Origin: Rubrobacter xylanophilus DSM 9941
GTDB lineage: Bacteria > Actinomycetota > Rubrobacteria > Rubrobacterales > Rubrobacteraceae
Direction: 5' to 3'
Length of the DNA: 64,000 nt
NCBI RefSeq assembly: GCF_000014185.1
Contig: NC_008148.1
Coordinates: 1,344,001 to 1,408,000, forward strand
The position numbers and the translations under genes were made by a program. Position 1 is the first letter of the stretch. Every line of letters starts with the position of its first letter. The notes beneath the pieces are model-generated. The model did not search any database. It worked only from the letters and a program-made list of their open reading frames with translations, and was not told the DNA's origin. Below, in pieces: positions 16,043-25,428 of this stretch.

Positions 16043-17506
16043 ATGAACAACACGCGCAACAACCTCATCATCCTCGGGCTGGTGCTGGTCCTCATCGCCG
16101 TCTCGGCCTACCTCATCTTCATCCGTCAGCCCGTTGCGCGGGCCACCCAGCTCGGGCTCGACCTCAAGGGCGGGGTCCGGGTGCAGCTTGAGGGCTACCA
16201 GCACGGCGGCAGCGAGGTGACCCGGGAGGAGATGCAGCGGGCGGTGGAGATCATCCGCCAGCGGGTGGACAGCCTGGGGGTGACCGAGCCGGAGATCCGG
16301 CTGCAGGGCCAGAACCAGGTGCTCGTGGACCTGCCGGGCATCTCCGACCGCGACCGGGCCGTGGAGGTCATCGGGCGCACGGCGCAGCTCGGCTTCTACG
16401 AGGTTCTGGCCTTTGAGGAGCGGGCGGGGGTGCCCGAGGGGCGGGTGGACGAGGCGAAGCGGGACATCCGGGAGAGCCTGCGGCAGGACGACGCCTACAG
16501 GGAGGGGAAGACCAAGATCCTCTTCGAGGAGAGCCCCAACCCGGGCGGGGAGGGGCTCTACGTGGCCGGGTACGTGGTCCGCGAGCGGCCGGACATGACC
16601 GGAGACGCGGTGGAGAGCGCCAACCTGGGGCGCGACCCGGCGGGGAGGCTGCAGGTCGAGATAAACCTCACCGGCAGGGGGGGCGACCAGTTCTTCGACC
16701 TCACCCGCCAGATAGTGGACAACGCCCTGGAGCGGGGCGAGCCCGGGACCGGACGGCTCGCCATCGTGCTTGACCAGGACGTCGTGAGCGCCCCGGTGGT
16801 GGACGAGCCCATACCCGGCGGGCAGGTCGTGATCCAGAACACCAGCTCGCCCACCGGGCTCCCCGAGCAGGAGGCGCGGGAGCTCGAGATCGTGCTGCAG
16901 ACCGGCGCGCTCCCGGTGAACATGCGGGTGCTCTCGGTGGAGACCATCGGCCCCACCCTGGGGACCGAGTCCCTGCGGAGCGGGCTCATCGCCGCGCTCG
17001 TCGGCTTCGGGCTCGTGCTGCTCTTCCTCGTCGCCATCTACCGGGCGCTCGGGGTGGTCGCCGGGCTCGCGCTGCTCATCTACGCCTTTCTGCTGTGGGG
17101 GCTGATCGTGGCCATCCCCGTGACGGTGACCCTCCCCGGTATTGCGGGCATCGTGCTCTCCGTGGGGGTCGCGGCCGACGCGAACATCGTGATCTTCGAG
17201 CGGATAAAGGAAGAGGTGCGGCGGGGCAAGACGCCGCGCACGGCGATCCAGGTCGGCTACCAGAAGGGCTTCCGGGCGATCCTGGACGGCAACATCACCA
17301 CGCTCATCACGGCTTTCATCCTGTTCGCGATGGCCAGCGCGCAGGTGCGGGGCTTTGCGGTGCTGCTGGCGATCGGCGTGGTGCTCTCCATGTTCACGGC
17401 GGTGGTGGTCACCCGGGCGCTGCTGGGGCTGCTCTCCAGCCGCGGCATCCACCTCTCGCCGGCGATGATGGGGGTTTCGAAGAAGAGCCTCGCGGGGGCG
17501 CGGTAG
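16043..17506 (+). CDS. secD: Protein translocase subunit SecD
   Basis: RND-type membrane protein that with SecF uses the proton motive force to help release translocated proteins. TM1 is at about residues 8-27 (LIILGLVLVLIAVSAYLIF). A large external domain follows (GLDLKGGVRVQLE, RVDSLGVTEPEI, QVLVDLPGI). Five C-terminal helices then begin near residue 310, including the conserved GVAADANIVIFERIKEE. 487 aa, normal for Gram-positive-type SecD. No Shine-Dalgarno precedes the ATG; the start abuts the palindrome at 16016-16040. Confidence 0.96.
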   Translation: MNNTRNNLIILGLVLVLIAVSAYLIFIRQPVARATQLGLDLKGGVRVQLEGYQHGGSEVTREEMQRAVEIIRQRVDSLGVTEPEIRLQGQNQVLVDLPGISDRDRAVEVIGRTAQLGFYEVLAFEERAGVPEGRVDEAKRDIRESLRQDDAYREGKTKILFEESPNPGGEGLYVAGYVVRERPDMTGDAVESANLGRDPAGRLQVEINLTGRGGDQFFDLTRQIVDNALERGEPGTGRLAIVLDQDVVSAPVVDEPIPGGQVVIQNTSSPTGLPEQEARELEIVLQTGALPVNMRVLSVETIGPTLGTESLRSGLIAALVGFGLVLLFLVAIYRALGVVAGLALLIYAFLLWGLIVAIPVTVTLPGIAGIVLSVGVAADANIVIFERIKEEVRRGKTPRTAIQVGYQKGFRAILDGNITTLITAFILFAMASAQVRGFAVLLAIGVVLSMFTAVVVTRALLGLLSSRGIHLSPAMMGVSKKSLAGAR

Positions 17507-18397
17507 GTGTTCGAGAGGTTGGACTTCGTCCGGCGCTGGAGGCTGTGGTTCGCGATCTCCGGCATCCTGCTCGCCGCGGGCATCCTGGCCATCGCCCTGG
17601 GCCGGCTGGAGTTCGGCATAGACTTCCAGGGCGGGGTGCAGTTCACCGCGGCCGACGCCTCCCGGCGGCTCGGGGAGGGGGAGCTGCGGGACCAGCTGCC
17701 CCCCTTCGTGCGGCAGGACGCCGTGATCCAGCGCCTCGGCGAGGAGGGCTACGAGGTCCGCACCCCCGTTCTGAACCGGCAGCAGACCAACCAGGTGCAG
17801 CGGGCCGTGCAGGAGGCGCTCGGGGCCGAGGTCAGCGTCACCAGCGTGAGCCCGAGCTTCGGGGAGCAGGTGCGCGACCAGGCGCTGCAGGCGGTGGCCG
17901 CGTCGCTCCTTCTCATCGTGTTCTTCATCACCGTACGCTACGAGTTCGCCTTCGCGCTCGCGGCGATGGCGGCGCTGGTGCACGACATCCTCATGACCGT
18001 GGGCTTCTACGCCATCGTGGGGCGGGAGGTGAACCTGGTGACGGTGGTGGCGGTCCTGACCGTGCTCGGCTACTCGCTGTACGACACGGTCATCATCTTC
18101 GACAGGATCCGGGAGAACTCCCCGAGCGTCGGCTACAACCGGCGGCGCTTCGACGAGGTCATCAACACCTCCATCCGGCAGGTCATCCGGCGTTCCATCT
18201 ACACCTCCGTCTCCACCCTCATCCCCATAACGGCGCTCCTGGTCTTCGGCCGCTCCACGCTGACCGACTTCGCCTTCGCGCTGCTGGTCGGGATCGTCGC
18301 GGGCACCTACAGCTCCATCTTCATAGCCTCGCCGATCCTCTCGCTGTACAAGGCCTGGCGGGCGGGGAAGCTGGGCTCCGCGGCGCGCGCGGCCTAG
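17507..18397 (+). CDS. secF: Protein translocase subunit SecF
   Basis: Partner of SecD. 296 aa with TM1 near residue 15, a periplasmic-type domain beginning FGIDFQGGVQF, and five C-terminal helices including VLTVLGYSLYDTVIIFDRIR. The GTG start directly follows the secD stop with no gap, so the two are translationally coupled. Confidence 0.96.
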   Translation: MFERLDFVRRWRLWFAISGILLAAGILAIALGRLEFGIDFQGGVQFTAADASRRLGEGELRDQLPPFVRQDAVIQRLGEEGYEVRTPVLNRQQTNQVQRAVQEALGAEVSVTSVSPSFGEQVRDQALQAVAASLLLIVFFITVRYEFAFALAAMAALVHDILMTVGFYAIVGREVNLVTVVAVLTVLGYSLYDTVIIFDRIRENSPSVGYNRRRFDEVINTSIRQVIRRSIYTSVSTLIPITALLVFGRSTLTDFAFALLVGIVAGTYSSIFIASPILSLYKAWRAGKLGSAARAA

Positions 18398-18450
18398 GGG
18401 GCGGAGTAATATGATGTTTTAGGGACGGCTCTCATGGAGGTGGTGTGCGG

Positions 18451-18879
18451 ATGCGCGGAACGATCGGCGAGACCCTGGAGCGCCTCATCCTGCTGCAGAT
18501 AGGGGCCGCGGCGGCCACCAGGGACAAGGTGGAGGAGATCGTGGAGCGCCTGATCGAGCAGGGCCGCGTGGAGCGCGAGGAGGGCAGGACGCTGGTGGAC
18601 CAGGTGCTCCGGCGCGCCCGGGAGCGCTCCTCCGGGGCCCGTTCGCTGGTGGACTCCTCGATGCAGCAGGGGCTCAGGAGCGCGGGGCTGCCCACCAGAG
18701 AGGACTACGAGGATCTGCTCTTCCGCGTGGAGCAGCTCGAGCACCGGGTGCGGATGCTGGAGGGACGCCCCGAGGGACGCCCGTCCGCCCCCCCGCAGGC
18801 CGGAGGGCCCGAGGGCGTCACCGGCCCCGGGGAGCAGCGCCCGCCGCGCGAGGGCCCCGAGACCCCGCCCGGGCTCTAG
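18451..18879 (+). CDS. Small coiled-coil (phasin-like) protein
   Basis: A 142-residue, helix-rich, charged protein. The first ~100 residues form amphipathic helices (TRDKVEEIVERLIEQGRVER), a second coil follows (LLFRVEQLEHRVRMLEG), and the tail is Pro/Gly-rich and disordered. It resembles proteins annotated as polyhydroxyalkanoate regulator phasins, but the match is loose. ATG 18451 is 7 nt after GGAGGTGG; a GTG at 18445 is too close to that site. A likely -10 (TAATAT) lies in 18406-18415. It is 27 bp upstream of the UbiB-type gene. Confidence 0.65.
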   Translation: MRGTIGETLERLILLQIGAAAATRDKVEEIVERLIEQGRVEREEGRTLVDQVLRRARERSSGARSLVDSSMQQGLRSAGLPTREDYEDLLFRVEQLEHRVRMLEGRPEGRPSAPPQAGGPEGVTGPGEQRPPREGPETPPGL

Positions 18880-18905
18880 GCTCGCACCGGCGCTGCCGCA
18901 GGAAG

Positions 18906-20555
18906 ATGGGCGGGAGGTCCGGCAACCTGCGGCGGTTCGCCCAGATCGGGCGGGTCCTCGTCCGCCACGGGTTCGGCTTCGTCTTCGACGCCCGCCGGGA
19001 GCGTCGCGAGGAGCGCGGGCTGCAGGAGGTGCTCGCCCCGAGCTTCGGGGCGCGGCTGCGCCGGGCGCTGGACGACCTGGGGCCGACCTTCGTCAAGTTC
19101 GGCCAGCTGCTCTCCACCCGCTCGGACATCCTGCCCGAGAGCGTGCTCGCCGAGCTCCGCAAGCTGCAGGACACCGTGGCCCCCATGCCCCCCGGTGCGG
19201 CGCAGGCCATCGTGGAGCGGGAGCTCGGGGCGCCGGTGGAGCGGCTCTTTGAGAGCTTCGACCCCGAGCCGCTGGGCTCGGCCAGCATCGGGCAGGTGCA
19301 CCGGGCGGTCCTCAGGGACGGCCGGGTGGTGGCGGTCAAGGTGCAGCGCCCCGAGGCACGCCCGCGCGTGGAGTCGGACCTGGAGCTCATGCGCGAGCTC
19401 GCCGCCTTTATAGACCGGAGGTTCGGCGAGCGGATCTTCGTGGACGTGCCGGGGCTCGTGGCCGAGTTCGAGGGCGTGATCCGGCGGGAGCTGGACTACA
19501 CCGCGGAGGCCGAGAACGCCCGCCGCTTCCGGGCCAACTTCGCGGGGAGCCGGGTGAGGATACCGGCGGTCCACACAGACCTCTCCACCTCCCGGGTGCT
19601 CACGCTGGAGTACGTGGAGGGGACGCGCTTCTACGCCATCCGGCCCCTGCTCCTGCGCCCCTCCGAGCGGCGGCGGGTGGCCGAGCTGGGGGCGGAGGCC
19701 ATCTTCCGGATGGCCTTCGAGCACGGCTTCTTCCACGGCGACCCGCACCCGGGCAACCTCATCCTCACCCCGGAGGGGGATCTCGCCCTGCTGGACTTCG
19801 GGATGGTGGGCTTTCTGAGCCGGGGGGACATAGACGCCCTGGGGCGGCTGTTCGTGGCGGTCATAGACCGCGACGCGCCCGCCGTGCTCGTGGGGCTCGA
19901 GGAGCTCGGCGTGCAGTACGCGCCCGAGGTGCGGGCCGACCTCGTGCAGGACGTCGGGGAGTTCCTGCACAAGTACTCCGGGCTCTCCGTGGGGGAGGTG
20001 ACGCTCGGGCAGGCGCTCTCCGAGCTGATCTCTTTGGCCCGGCGCTACCGGCTGCGGGTGCCGCCGGTCTTCCCGCTTTTGACGAAGGCGCTGGTGACCG
20101 CCGAGGGGATAGCGCGCTCCATAGACCCGACCCTCAACGTCTACGAGGTGGCCCGGCCCTACGCCCGCCGGCTGCTGCTGGGGCGCTACCGGCCGCGGGC
20201 CGTCGGGGAGGCGGTGGAGGAGCGGGCGCTGGAGTACGCCCGCTACGCCGAGGACTACCCCGAGCAGGTCCGCCAGCTCCTCTCCGAGCTCGCCGATGGG
20301 GAGCTCGAGGTGCGGCTGCGCCACCGGGGGCTCGACAACCTGGCCGGGGAGGTGGACGTGCTCGCCAACCGGCTGGTCTTCGCGGTGGTGACCGGGGCCC
20401 TCATCGTGGGCTCCTCCGTGCTCGGGGCCTTCGAGCTGGGCGGGCCGGCGGTGCCCTACATCGGGGTGCCGCTCGTGAGCTTCGTGGGCTTCAGCCTCGC
20501 CATCGCGCTCGCCTCGGTGGTGCTGGTGATCATCTTCCGCTCCGGGCGGCTGTGA
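18906..20555 (+). CDS. UbiB/ABC1-family atypical kinase
   Basis: Member of the ABC1/ADCK/UbiB family of kinase-like ATPases associated with isoprenoid quinone metabolism. The family-specific KxGQ motif (TFVKFGQLLSTRSD), Ala-rich nucleotide loop (LGSASIGQVHRAV), the VAVKVQRPEA lysine, catalytic HGFFHGDPHPGNLI and the metal-binding LLDFGMVG are all present. Two transmembrane helices close the protein (VVTGALIVGSSVLGAF and VSFVGFSLAIALASVVLVII). 549 aa. A role in menaquinone biosynthesis or lipid handling is inferred from the family. Confidence 0.92.
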   Translation: MGGRSGNLRRFAQIGRVLVRHGFGFVFDARRERREERGLQEVLAPSFGARLRRALDDLGPTFVKFGQLLSTRSDILPESVLAELRKLQDTVAPMPPGAAQAIVERELGAPVERLFESFDPEPLGSASIGQVHRAVLRDGRVVAVKVQRPEARPRVESDLELMRELAAFIDRRFGERIFVDVPGLVAEFEGVIRRELDYTAEAENARRFRANFAGSRVRIPAVHTDLSTSRVLTLEYVEGTRFYAIRPLLLRPSERRRVAELGAEAIFRMAFEHGFFHGDPHPGNLILTPEGDLALLDFGMVGFLSRGDIDALGRLFVAVIDRDAPAVLVGLEELGVQYAPEVRADLVQDVGEFLHKYSGLSVGEVTLGQALSELISLARRYRLRVPPVFPLLTKALVTAEGIARSIDPTLNVYEVARPYARRLLLGRYRPRAVGEAVEERALEYARYAEDYPEQVRQLLSELADGELEVRLRHRGLDNLAGEVDVLANRLVFAVVTGALIVGSSVLGAFELGGPAVPYIGVPLVSFVGFSLAIALASVVLVIIFRSGRL

Positions 20556-20573
20556 GGGACCGAAGATCCGGAC

Positions 20574-20582
20574 TGTTATAAT
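20574..20582 (+). promoter_or_regulatory. Extended -10 promoter of rel (leaderless)
   Basis: TGT followed by a consensus TATAAT (20577-20582), an extended -10 of the TGn type. It is followed by exactly 7 nt and then the ATG at 20590. No ribosome binding site lies between, so the mRNA probably starts at the ATG. No -35 hexamer is apparent. Confidence 0.65.
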
Positions 20583-20589
20583 CCCTCCG

Positions 20590-22818
20590 ATGGAGACCGC
20601 AAGGGCACAGGGACGGGTCAGGGGCGCGGCTGGGCCGCCGGTCACCATCTCCGCGCTTTTGGAGAAGGTGCTCGGGTACTGGCCCGACCAGAGCGCCGAG
20701 GAGCTGATCGCCGAGGCCTACAACCTGGCGCACGCCGCCCACCGGGGGCAGCGGCGCCGGAGCGGGGAGCCCTTTATCCTGCACCCGCTGGCCACCGCGG
20801 ACATCCTCGCCGACCTCCGGATGGACCCCACCACCATCGCGGCGGCGCTGCTGCACGACGTGCTGGAGGACACCGGGGTCACCAAGGAGGAGCTCGCCGG
20901 GAGGTTCGGCGCGGAGGTGGCCGAGATCGTGGACGGGGTCACCAAGCTCAAGAGGCTGCCCAGCGGGAATCTGGAGGAGGCGCAGGCCGAGTCGCTGCGG
21001 AAGATGATCGTGGCCATGAGCCGGGACGTGCGCGTGATCATCATCAAGCTGGCCGACCGGCTGCACAACATGCGCACCCTTGAGTACCTCAAGCGGGAGA
21101 CCCAGCTCGAGAAGGCCACCGAGACGCTCGAGATCTACGCCCCGCTGGCGCACCGCCTCGGGATCTACTCGCTCAAGTGGGAGCTCGAGGATCTGGCCTT
21201 CGCCACCCTCCACCCGCGGCGCTACGAGGAGATAAAGCGGCTGGTGGCCGCCCGGCGGGACGAGCGGGAGGCGTTCATCAGCGCCCGGGCCGCCGAGCTC
21301 AAGCGCTACCTCTCCGAGGCAGGCATCGAGGCCGAGGTCAGGGGCCGGGTCAAGCACTTCTACTCCATCTACAACAAGATGGTCCGCCGCAACAAGGAGT
21401 TCAACGAGATCTACGACCTGGCGGGCCTGAGGGTGATCGTGGGCTCCGTGCGCGACTGCTACGGGGCGCTGGGGGTCATCCACTCCGTCTGGAAGCCGAT
21501 CCCCGGGCGCTTCAAGGACTACATCGCGATGCCCAAGTTCAACATGTACCAGTCGCTGCACACCACGGTGATGTCCAACGAGGGCAAGCTGCTGGAGATA
21601 CAGATCCGCACCGAGGAGATGGACCGCACCGCCGAGTACGGCATCGCCGCGCACTGGATGTACAAGGAGGGGGTCGGCGAGAACGGGCGGGCGGACCGGC
21701 TGGCCTGGCTGAAGAGCATGATGGAGTGGCAGCAGGAGACCTCCAGCGCCCTGGAGTTCATGGAGGCGCTCAAGGGCGAGCTCGGCGCCGACGAGGTCTA
21801 CGTCTTCACCCCCAAGGGGGACGTGATAAGCCTCCCCTCCGGGGCCACCCCGATAGACTTCGCCTACCACGTGCACACCGAGGTCGGCCACCGCTGCATC
21901 GGGGCGAAGGTGAACGGCAGGATCGTCCCGCTGGACTCGGAGCTGGTCTCCGGGGACCGGGTGGAGATCATCACCGGCAAGTCGGCGAGCCCCTCCCGCG
22001 ACTGGCTCTCGGTGGTCAAGAGCGGCCGGGCGCGCAACAAGATCCGGCAGTACTTCAACAAGGCGGACCGGGAGGAGAACCTCGCCTCCGGGCGGGAGAA
22101 GGTGATGGAGCTGCTCAAGAAGCGGCGCCTGAACAACGTGCCGCACGAGGTGCTGGAGGAGGTGGCCGCGGACTCCAACTACCAGAGCCTCGACGACCTC
22201 TTCGCCGCCGTGGGGCAGGGCGCCCTCTCGGCGGAGAACGTGGTGCACCGGGTGGCCGAGAGGGTGGAGCCCCCGGAGGAGGAGAGCGCGCCCCGCAGCC
22301 CGGCGCTCGCCCCGCTGCCGCTCCCCGACGAGGGGCGGCCGGACGAGGAGACGGGGGTGCGGGTGATCGGGGCGAGCGGCATCCTGACCCGGCTGGCGCG
22401 CTGCTGCACCCCGATGCCCGGCGACGAGATCGTGGGCTACGTCTCGCTGGGGCGTGGGGTGGTGGTGCACGCCGCCGGCTGCCCCAACGCCCGCGCGCTG
22501 CGGGAGCGCGACCCGGACCGCTTCGTGGAGGTGGAGTGGGCCGTGGGGGACGGGAAGCTCTTCACCGTGGAGCTGATGGTCGAGGCCCTCGACAGGATGC
22601 ACCTTCTGCGCGACATCACCGCGACCATCTCCGACTCGGGGGTGAGCATCCTCTCCGCCCGGGTGGACACCATCGAGGAGCGCACCGCCCTCAGCCGCTT
22701 CGCCTTCCGGGCGGCGAGCGCCCAGCACGTGGACGAGATCATCCGGAAGGTGCGCGCGATCCCGGACGTCTACGACGTCTACCGGGTCTCGCGCGACGGC
22801 ACGCCGATCGAGAGGTAG
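20590..22818 (+). CDS. rel: Bifunctional (p)ppGpp synthetase/hydrolase Rel
   Basis: Stringent response enzyme, 742 aa. The HD hydrolase (about 50-160) keeps AAALLHDVLEDT. The synthetase domain (about 250-350) keeps PGRFKDYIAMPKFNMYQSLH, with the basic RxKD motif typical of bifunctional Rel rather than the acidic ExDD of RelA. A TGS domain follows (DVISLPSGATPIDFAYHVH), then a conserved Cys region (LARCCTPMPGDEIVGY), and a C-terminal ACT domain ends the protein. As no second long RelA/SpoT gene is seen here, it may be the sole long Rel. Likely leaderless. An MBL hydrolase, hisS, a sirtuin and a channel gene follow at close spacing. Confidence 0.96.
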   Translation: METARAQGRVRGAAGPPVTISALLEKVLGYWPDQSAEELIAEAYNLAHAAHRGQRRRSGEPFILHPLATADILADLRMDPTTIAAALLHDVLEDTGVTKEELAGRFGAEVAEIVDGVTKLKRLPSGNLEEAQAESLRKMIVAMSRDVRVIIIKLADRLHNMRTLEYLKRETQLEKATETLEIYAPLAHRLGIYSLKWELEDLAFATLHPRRYEEIKRLVAARRDEREAFISARAAELKRYLSEAGIEAEVRGRVKHFYSIYNKMVRRNKEFNEIYDLAGLRVIVGSVRDCYGALGVIHSVWKPIPGRFKDYIAMPKFNMYQSLHTTVMSNEGKLLEIQIRTEEMDRTAEYGIAAHWMYKEGVGENGRADRLAWLKSMMEWQQETSSALEFMEALKGELGADEVYVFTPKGDVISLPSGATPIDFAYHVHTEVGHRCIGAKVNGRIVPLDSELVSGDRVEIITGKSASPSRDWLSVVKSGRARNKIRQYFNKADREENLASGREKVMELLKKRRLNNVPHEVLEEVAADSNYQSLDDLFAAVGQGALSAENVVHRVAERVEPPEEESAPRSPALAPLPLPDEGRPDEETGVRVIGASGILTRLARCCTPMPGDEIVGYVSLGRGVVVHAAGCPNARALRERDPDRFVEVEWAVGDGKLFTVELMVEALDRMHLLRDITATISDSGVSILSARVDTIEERTALSRFAFRAASAQHVDEIIRKVRAIPDVYDVYRVSRDGTPIER

Positions 22819-22829
22819 GGGGGAAGCGC

Positions 22830-23408
22830 TTGGTGGAGATCGAACGCGTCGCCGTCTCCTTCGACGGCTTCGAGGTCAACTCCTACGTGGTGCACGCCCC
22901 GCAGGGCGAGCTGGTCGTGGACGCCGGGGCGGAGCCGGAGAGGATCCTCGGGCGGCTGCGGGGCGAGGCGGTGGCCATCCTGATCACCCACGGGCACGCG
23001 GACCACATCGGGGCGCTGGAGGAGGTGCGCCGGGCGACGGGCGCCCCGGTCTACATGCACCCGGCGGACGCCGAGCCCGCGGGGGTGGCGGGCTACGACC
23101 CGCTGGAGGACGGCCGGCTCCTGGAGCTCGGGGGGGCCGCGCTGCGGGTGCTGCACACCCCCGGCCACTCGCCGGGCTCGGTCACCTTCGTGCTCGGGGA
23201 GGACCAGCTGGTGGGCGACCTGATCCTGCCGGGCAGCGTGGGCCGCACCGACATCCCCGGCGCCTCCTGGGAGGAGATAGAGCTCTCTCTGCGCAGGGTC
23301 ATGCCTCTGTGGTCCGAGAGGACCCGGCTGTACTGCGGGCACGGGCCGGTGCTCTCGGCCGCCGAGGAGCGCGCGAAGAACCCCTACCTCCCTCCGGAGG
23401 TCGCGTGA
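22830..23408 (+). CDS. MBL-fold metallohydrolase
   Basis: A 192-residue glyoxalase II-like metallo-beta-lactamase-fold protein. It has the metal motif ITHGHADHIGAL, a second ligand in HTPGHSPGSVTF, Asp in LVGDLILPGSVGRTD and His in LYCGHGPVL. Such genes commonly lie between rel and hisS in actinobacteria and relatives; the substrate (possibly a thioester such as hydroxyacylglutathione or a mycothiol/bacillithiol equivalent) is unknown. TTG 22830, 6 nt after AGGGGGGAA, is preferred; GTG 22833 is equally possible. The stop overlaps the hisS GTG. Confidence 0.9.
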   Translation: MVEIERVAVSFDGFEVNSYVVHAPQGELVVDAGAEPERILGRLRGEAVAILITHGHADHIGALEEVRRATGAPVYMHPADAEPAGVAGYDPLEDGRLLELGGAALRVLHTPGHSPGSVTFVLGEDQLVGDLILPGSVGRTDIPGASWEEIELSLRRVMPLWSERTRLYCGHGPVLSAAEERAKNPYLPPEVA

Positions 23409-24679
23409 GCTACCGGCGGCCCAAGGGCACCTACGACGTCTACCCGGGGGACGCCGCCCGGCAGGAGCCGCACGAGCGCCCGGACCTCTGGGACCGCCTC
23501 TACGACGCCGCGCGCGACCTCTTCCGGCGCTACGGGTACGCCGAGGTCAGGACCCCCGTCTTCGAGGAGGCGGAGCTCTTTGTCCGGAGCACCGGGGAGA
23601 CCTCGGACATCGTCCGCAAGGAGATGTTCGTCTTCCGGGACAAGGCCGGCAGGGAGCTCGCCTTGAGGCCGGAGGGCACCGCCGGGGTGGTGCGGGCCTA
23701 CGTGGAGCACGGCCTGTACAAGCTCGCCCAGCCGGTGAAGATGTGGTACTTCGGGCCGATGTTCCGCCACGAGCGCCAGCAGAAGGGCCGCTACCGGCAG
23801 CACACCCAGATAGGCGCCGAGGTGCTCGGCTCCGGCGACCCCCTCGTCGACGTGGAGGTCGTGGCCCTGCTCTACGCGATCCACCGCTCCGCCGGCGTGC
23901 GCGAGGAGGTCATCCACCTCAACAACCTGGGGGACGTGGAGACCCGGCGGCGCTACGTCCCGGAGCTCAGGGCGTTTCTGGAGCGGCACCGCTCGGAGCT
24001 GGACCCGGACTCGGTGGCCCGGATCGAGACGAACCCCCTGCGGACCTTCGACTCCAAGGACCCGAACACCCGGGCGGTCCTGCGGGAGGCCCCCCTGATC
24101 GGGGAGTACCTCAGCGAGGAGGCAGCCGCCCACCTGCGGGCCGTGGAGGAGGGGCTCGAGGCCCTCGGCATCCCCTACGTGCGCGACGAGCGGCTGGTCC
24201 GCGGTCTGGACTACTACACCTCCACGGTCTTCGAGGCCAAGAGCCCGGTGCTCGGGGCGCAGGACACCGTCGGGGCGGGGGGCCGCTACAACCGGCTGGT
24301 GGAGGAGCTGGGGGGGCCGGACGTGCCGGGGATAGGCTTCGGCACGGGGGTGGAGAGGGTCCTCCTGGCGGCCCGCGCCGCGGAGCCGGAGAGCGCCCTC
24401 GACGCCTTCTTCGTCACCCTGAGCCCGGAGGCGCGCCTGCCGGCGCTGCAGCTGGCCGAGGCGCTGCGGGCTGAGGGGCTCTCCTGCGAGCTGGACTACG
24501 CCGGGCGCAGCCCCAAGGGCCAGTTCCGGCAGGCCGACCGCTCGGGGGCCTCCTACGCGGTGGTGCTCGGCGAGGAGGAGCTCTCCGGGGGCTTCTGCAC
24601 CCTGCGCGACATGAAGAGCGGCGAGGAGCGGCGCGTCTCCGGGGGGCCGAAGGGCCTGCTGCGGGCCATAGCCGGGTAG
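23405..24679 (+). CDS. hisS: Histidyl-tRNA synthetase
   Basis: Class II aminoacyl-tRNA synthetase, 424 aa. Motif 1 region (YGYAEVRTPVFEEAELF), motif 2 (FGPMFRHERQQKGRYRQ), the histidine-binding loop LVRGLDYYTSTVFE, motif 3 (GIGFGTGVERVLL) and a C-terminal anticodon-binding domain are all present. The GTG start (23405) overlaps the upstream TGA, with CCGGAGG 4 nt before it. Confidence 0.96.
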   Translation: MSYRRPKGTYDVYPGDAARQEPHERPDLWDRLYDAARDLFRRYGYAEVRTPVFEEAELFVRSTGETSDIVRKEMFVFRDKAGRELALRPEGTAGVVRAYVEHGLYKLAQPVKMWYFGPMFRHERQQKGRYRQHTQIGAEVLGSGDPLVDVEVVALLYAIHRSAGVREEVIHLNNLGDVETRRRYVPELRAFLERHRSELDPDSVARIETNPLRTFDSKDPNTRAVLREAPLIGEYLSEEAAAHLRAVEEGLEALGIPYVRDERLVRGLDYYTSTVFEAKSPVLGAQDTVGAGGRYNRLVEELGGPDVPGIGFGTGVERVLLAARAAEPESALDAFFVTLSPEARLPALQLAEALRAEGLSCELDYAGRSPKGQFRQADRSGASYAVVLGEEELSGGFCTLRDMKSGEERRVSGGPKGLLRAIAG

Positions 24680-24680
24680 G

Positions 24681-25421
24681 ATGGAGCAGGCGGAGATCCC
24701 GCGGGAGCTCGCCCGGACGTTGCGGGGGGCGCGCGGGGTCGCCGCCCTCACCGGCTCCGGGGTCTCCGCGGAGAGCGGGGTCCCCACCTTCCGCGACGCC
24801 CAGACGGGGCTGTGGGAGCGCTTTGACCCGGAGGAGCTCGCCACCCCGGAGGCCTTCCTGCGCGACCCGAAGCTGGTCTGGGAGTGGTACTCCTGGCGGC
24901 GCGAGCTGGTCGCGCGGGCCGAGCCCAACCCCGCCCATCGGGCGCTCGCCGACCTGGAGCGGCGCGTCCCCTCCTTCGCCCTCATCACCCAGAACGTCGA
25001 CGGGCTGCACCGGCGGGCCGGGAGCAGGAACGTTATAGAGCTGCACGGCAACATCCTGCGCACCGTGTGCTCCGCCGAGCGGCTCCCCCGGGAGCCCGGG
25101 GAGGGAGCCCCGCCGCGCTGCCCGCGCTGCGGCGCCCCGCTGCGGCCGGACGTGGTCTGGTTCGGGGAGGCGCTCCCCCCGGGGGCCATGGAGGCGGCCT
25201 CGGAGGCGGCCCGCAGCTGCGAGGTCTTTCTGTGCGTCGGGACCTCGGGCGTGGTCTACCCGGCCGCCGGGCTGCCCCGCGAGGCGGCCGGGGCCGGGGC
25301 GCTGGTGGTGGAGGTGAACCCCGAGCCCACGCCCGTCACCCCGCTCGCGGCCTTCGCCCTGCGCGGCCGGGCGGGGGAGCTCCTTCCGGCGCTGGTCGCG
25401 GCGGCCTTCTCCGCCGGGTAG
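24681..25421 (+). CDS. cobB: Sirtuin NAD-dependent deacylase (class III type)
   Basis: A 246-residue Sir2 protein with ALTGSGVSAESGVPTFRD, ITQNVDGLH, the catalytic HG (ELHGNIL) and VGTSGVVYPAAG. WYSWRRE supplies the Tyr-x-x-Arg pair that in SIRT5/CobB recognises succinyl or malonyl lysine, so desuccinylase activity is plausible. The zinc site is incomplete: the first pair reads TVCSAE with one Cys while the second (CPRC) is intact; E. coli CobB is also poor in this region. It begins 1 bp after the hisS stop. Confidence 0.93.
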   Translation: MEQAEIPRELARTLRGARGVAALTGSGVSAESGVPTFRDAQTGLWERFDPEELATPEAFLRDPKLVWEWYSWRRELVARAEPNPAHRALADLERRVPSFALITQNVDGLHRRAGSRNVIELHGNILRTVCSAERLPREPGEGAPPRCPRCGAPLRPDVVWFGEALPPGAMEAASEAARSCEVFLCVGTSGVVYPAAGLPREAAGAGALVVEVNPEPTPVTPLAAFALRGRAGELLPALVAAAFSAG

Positions 25422-25428
25422 GGGTGGC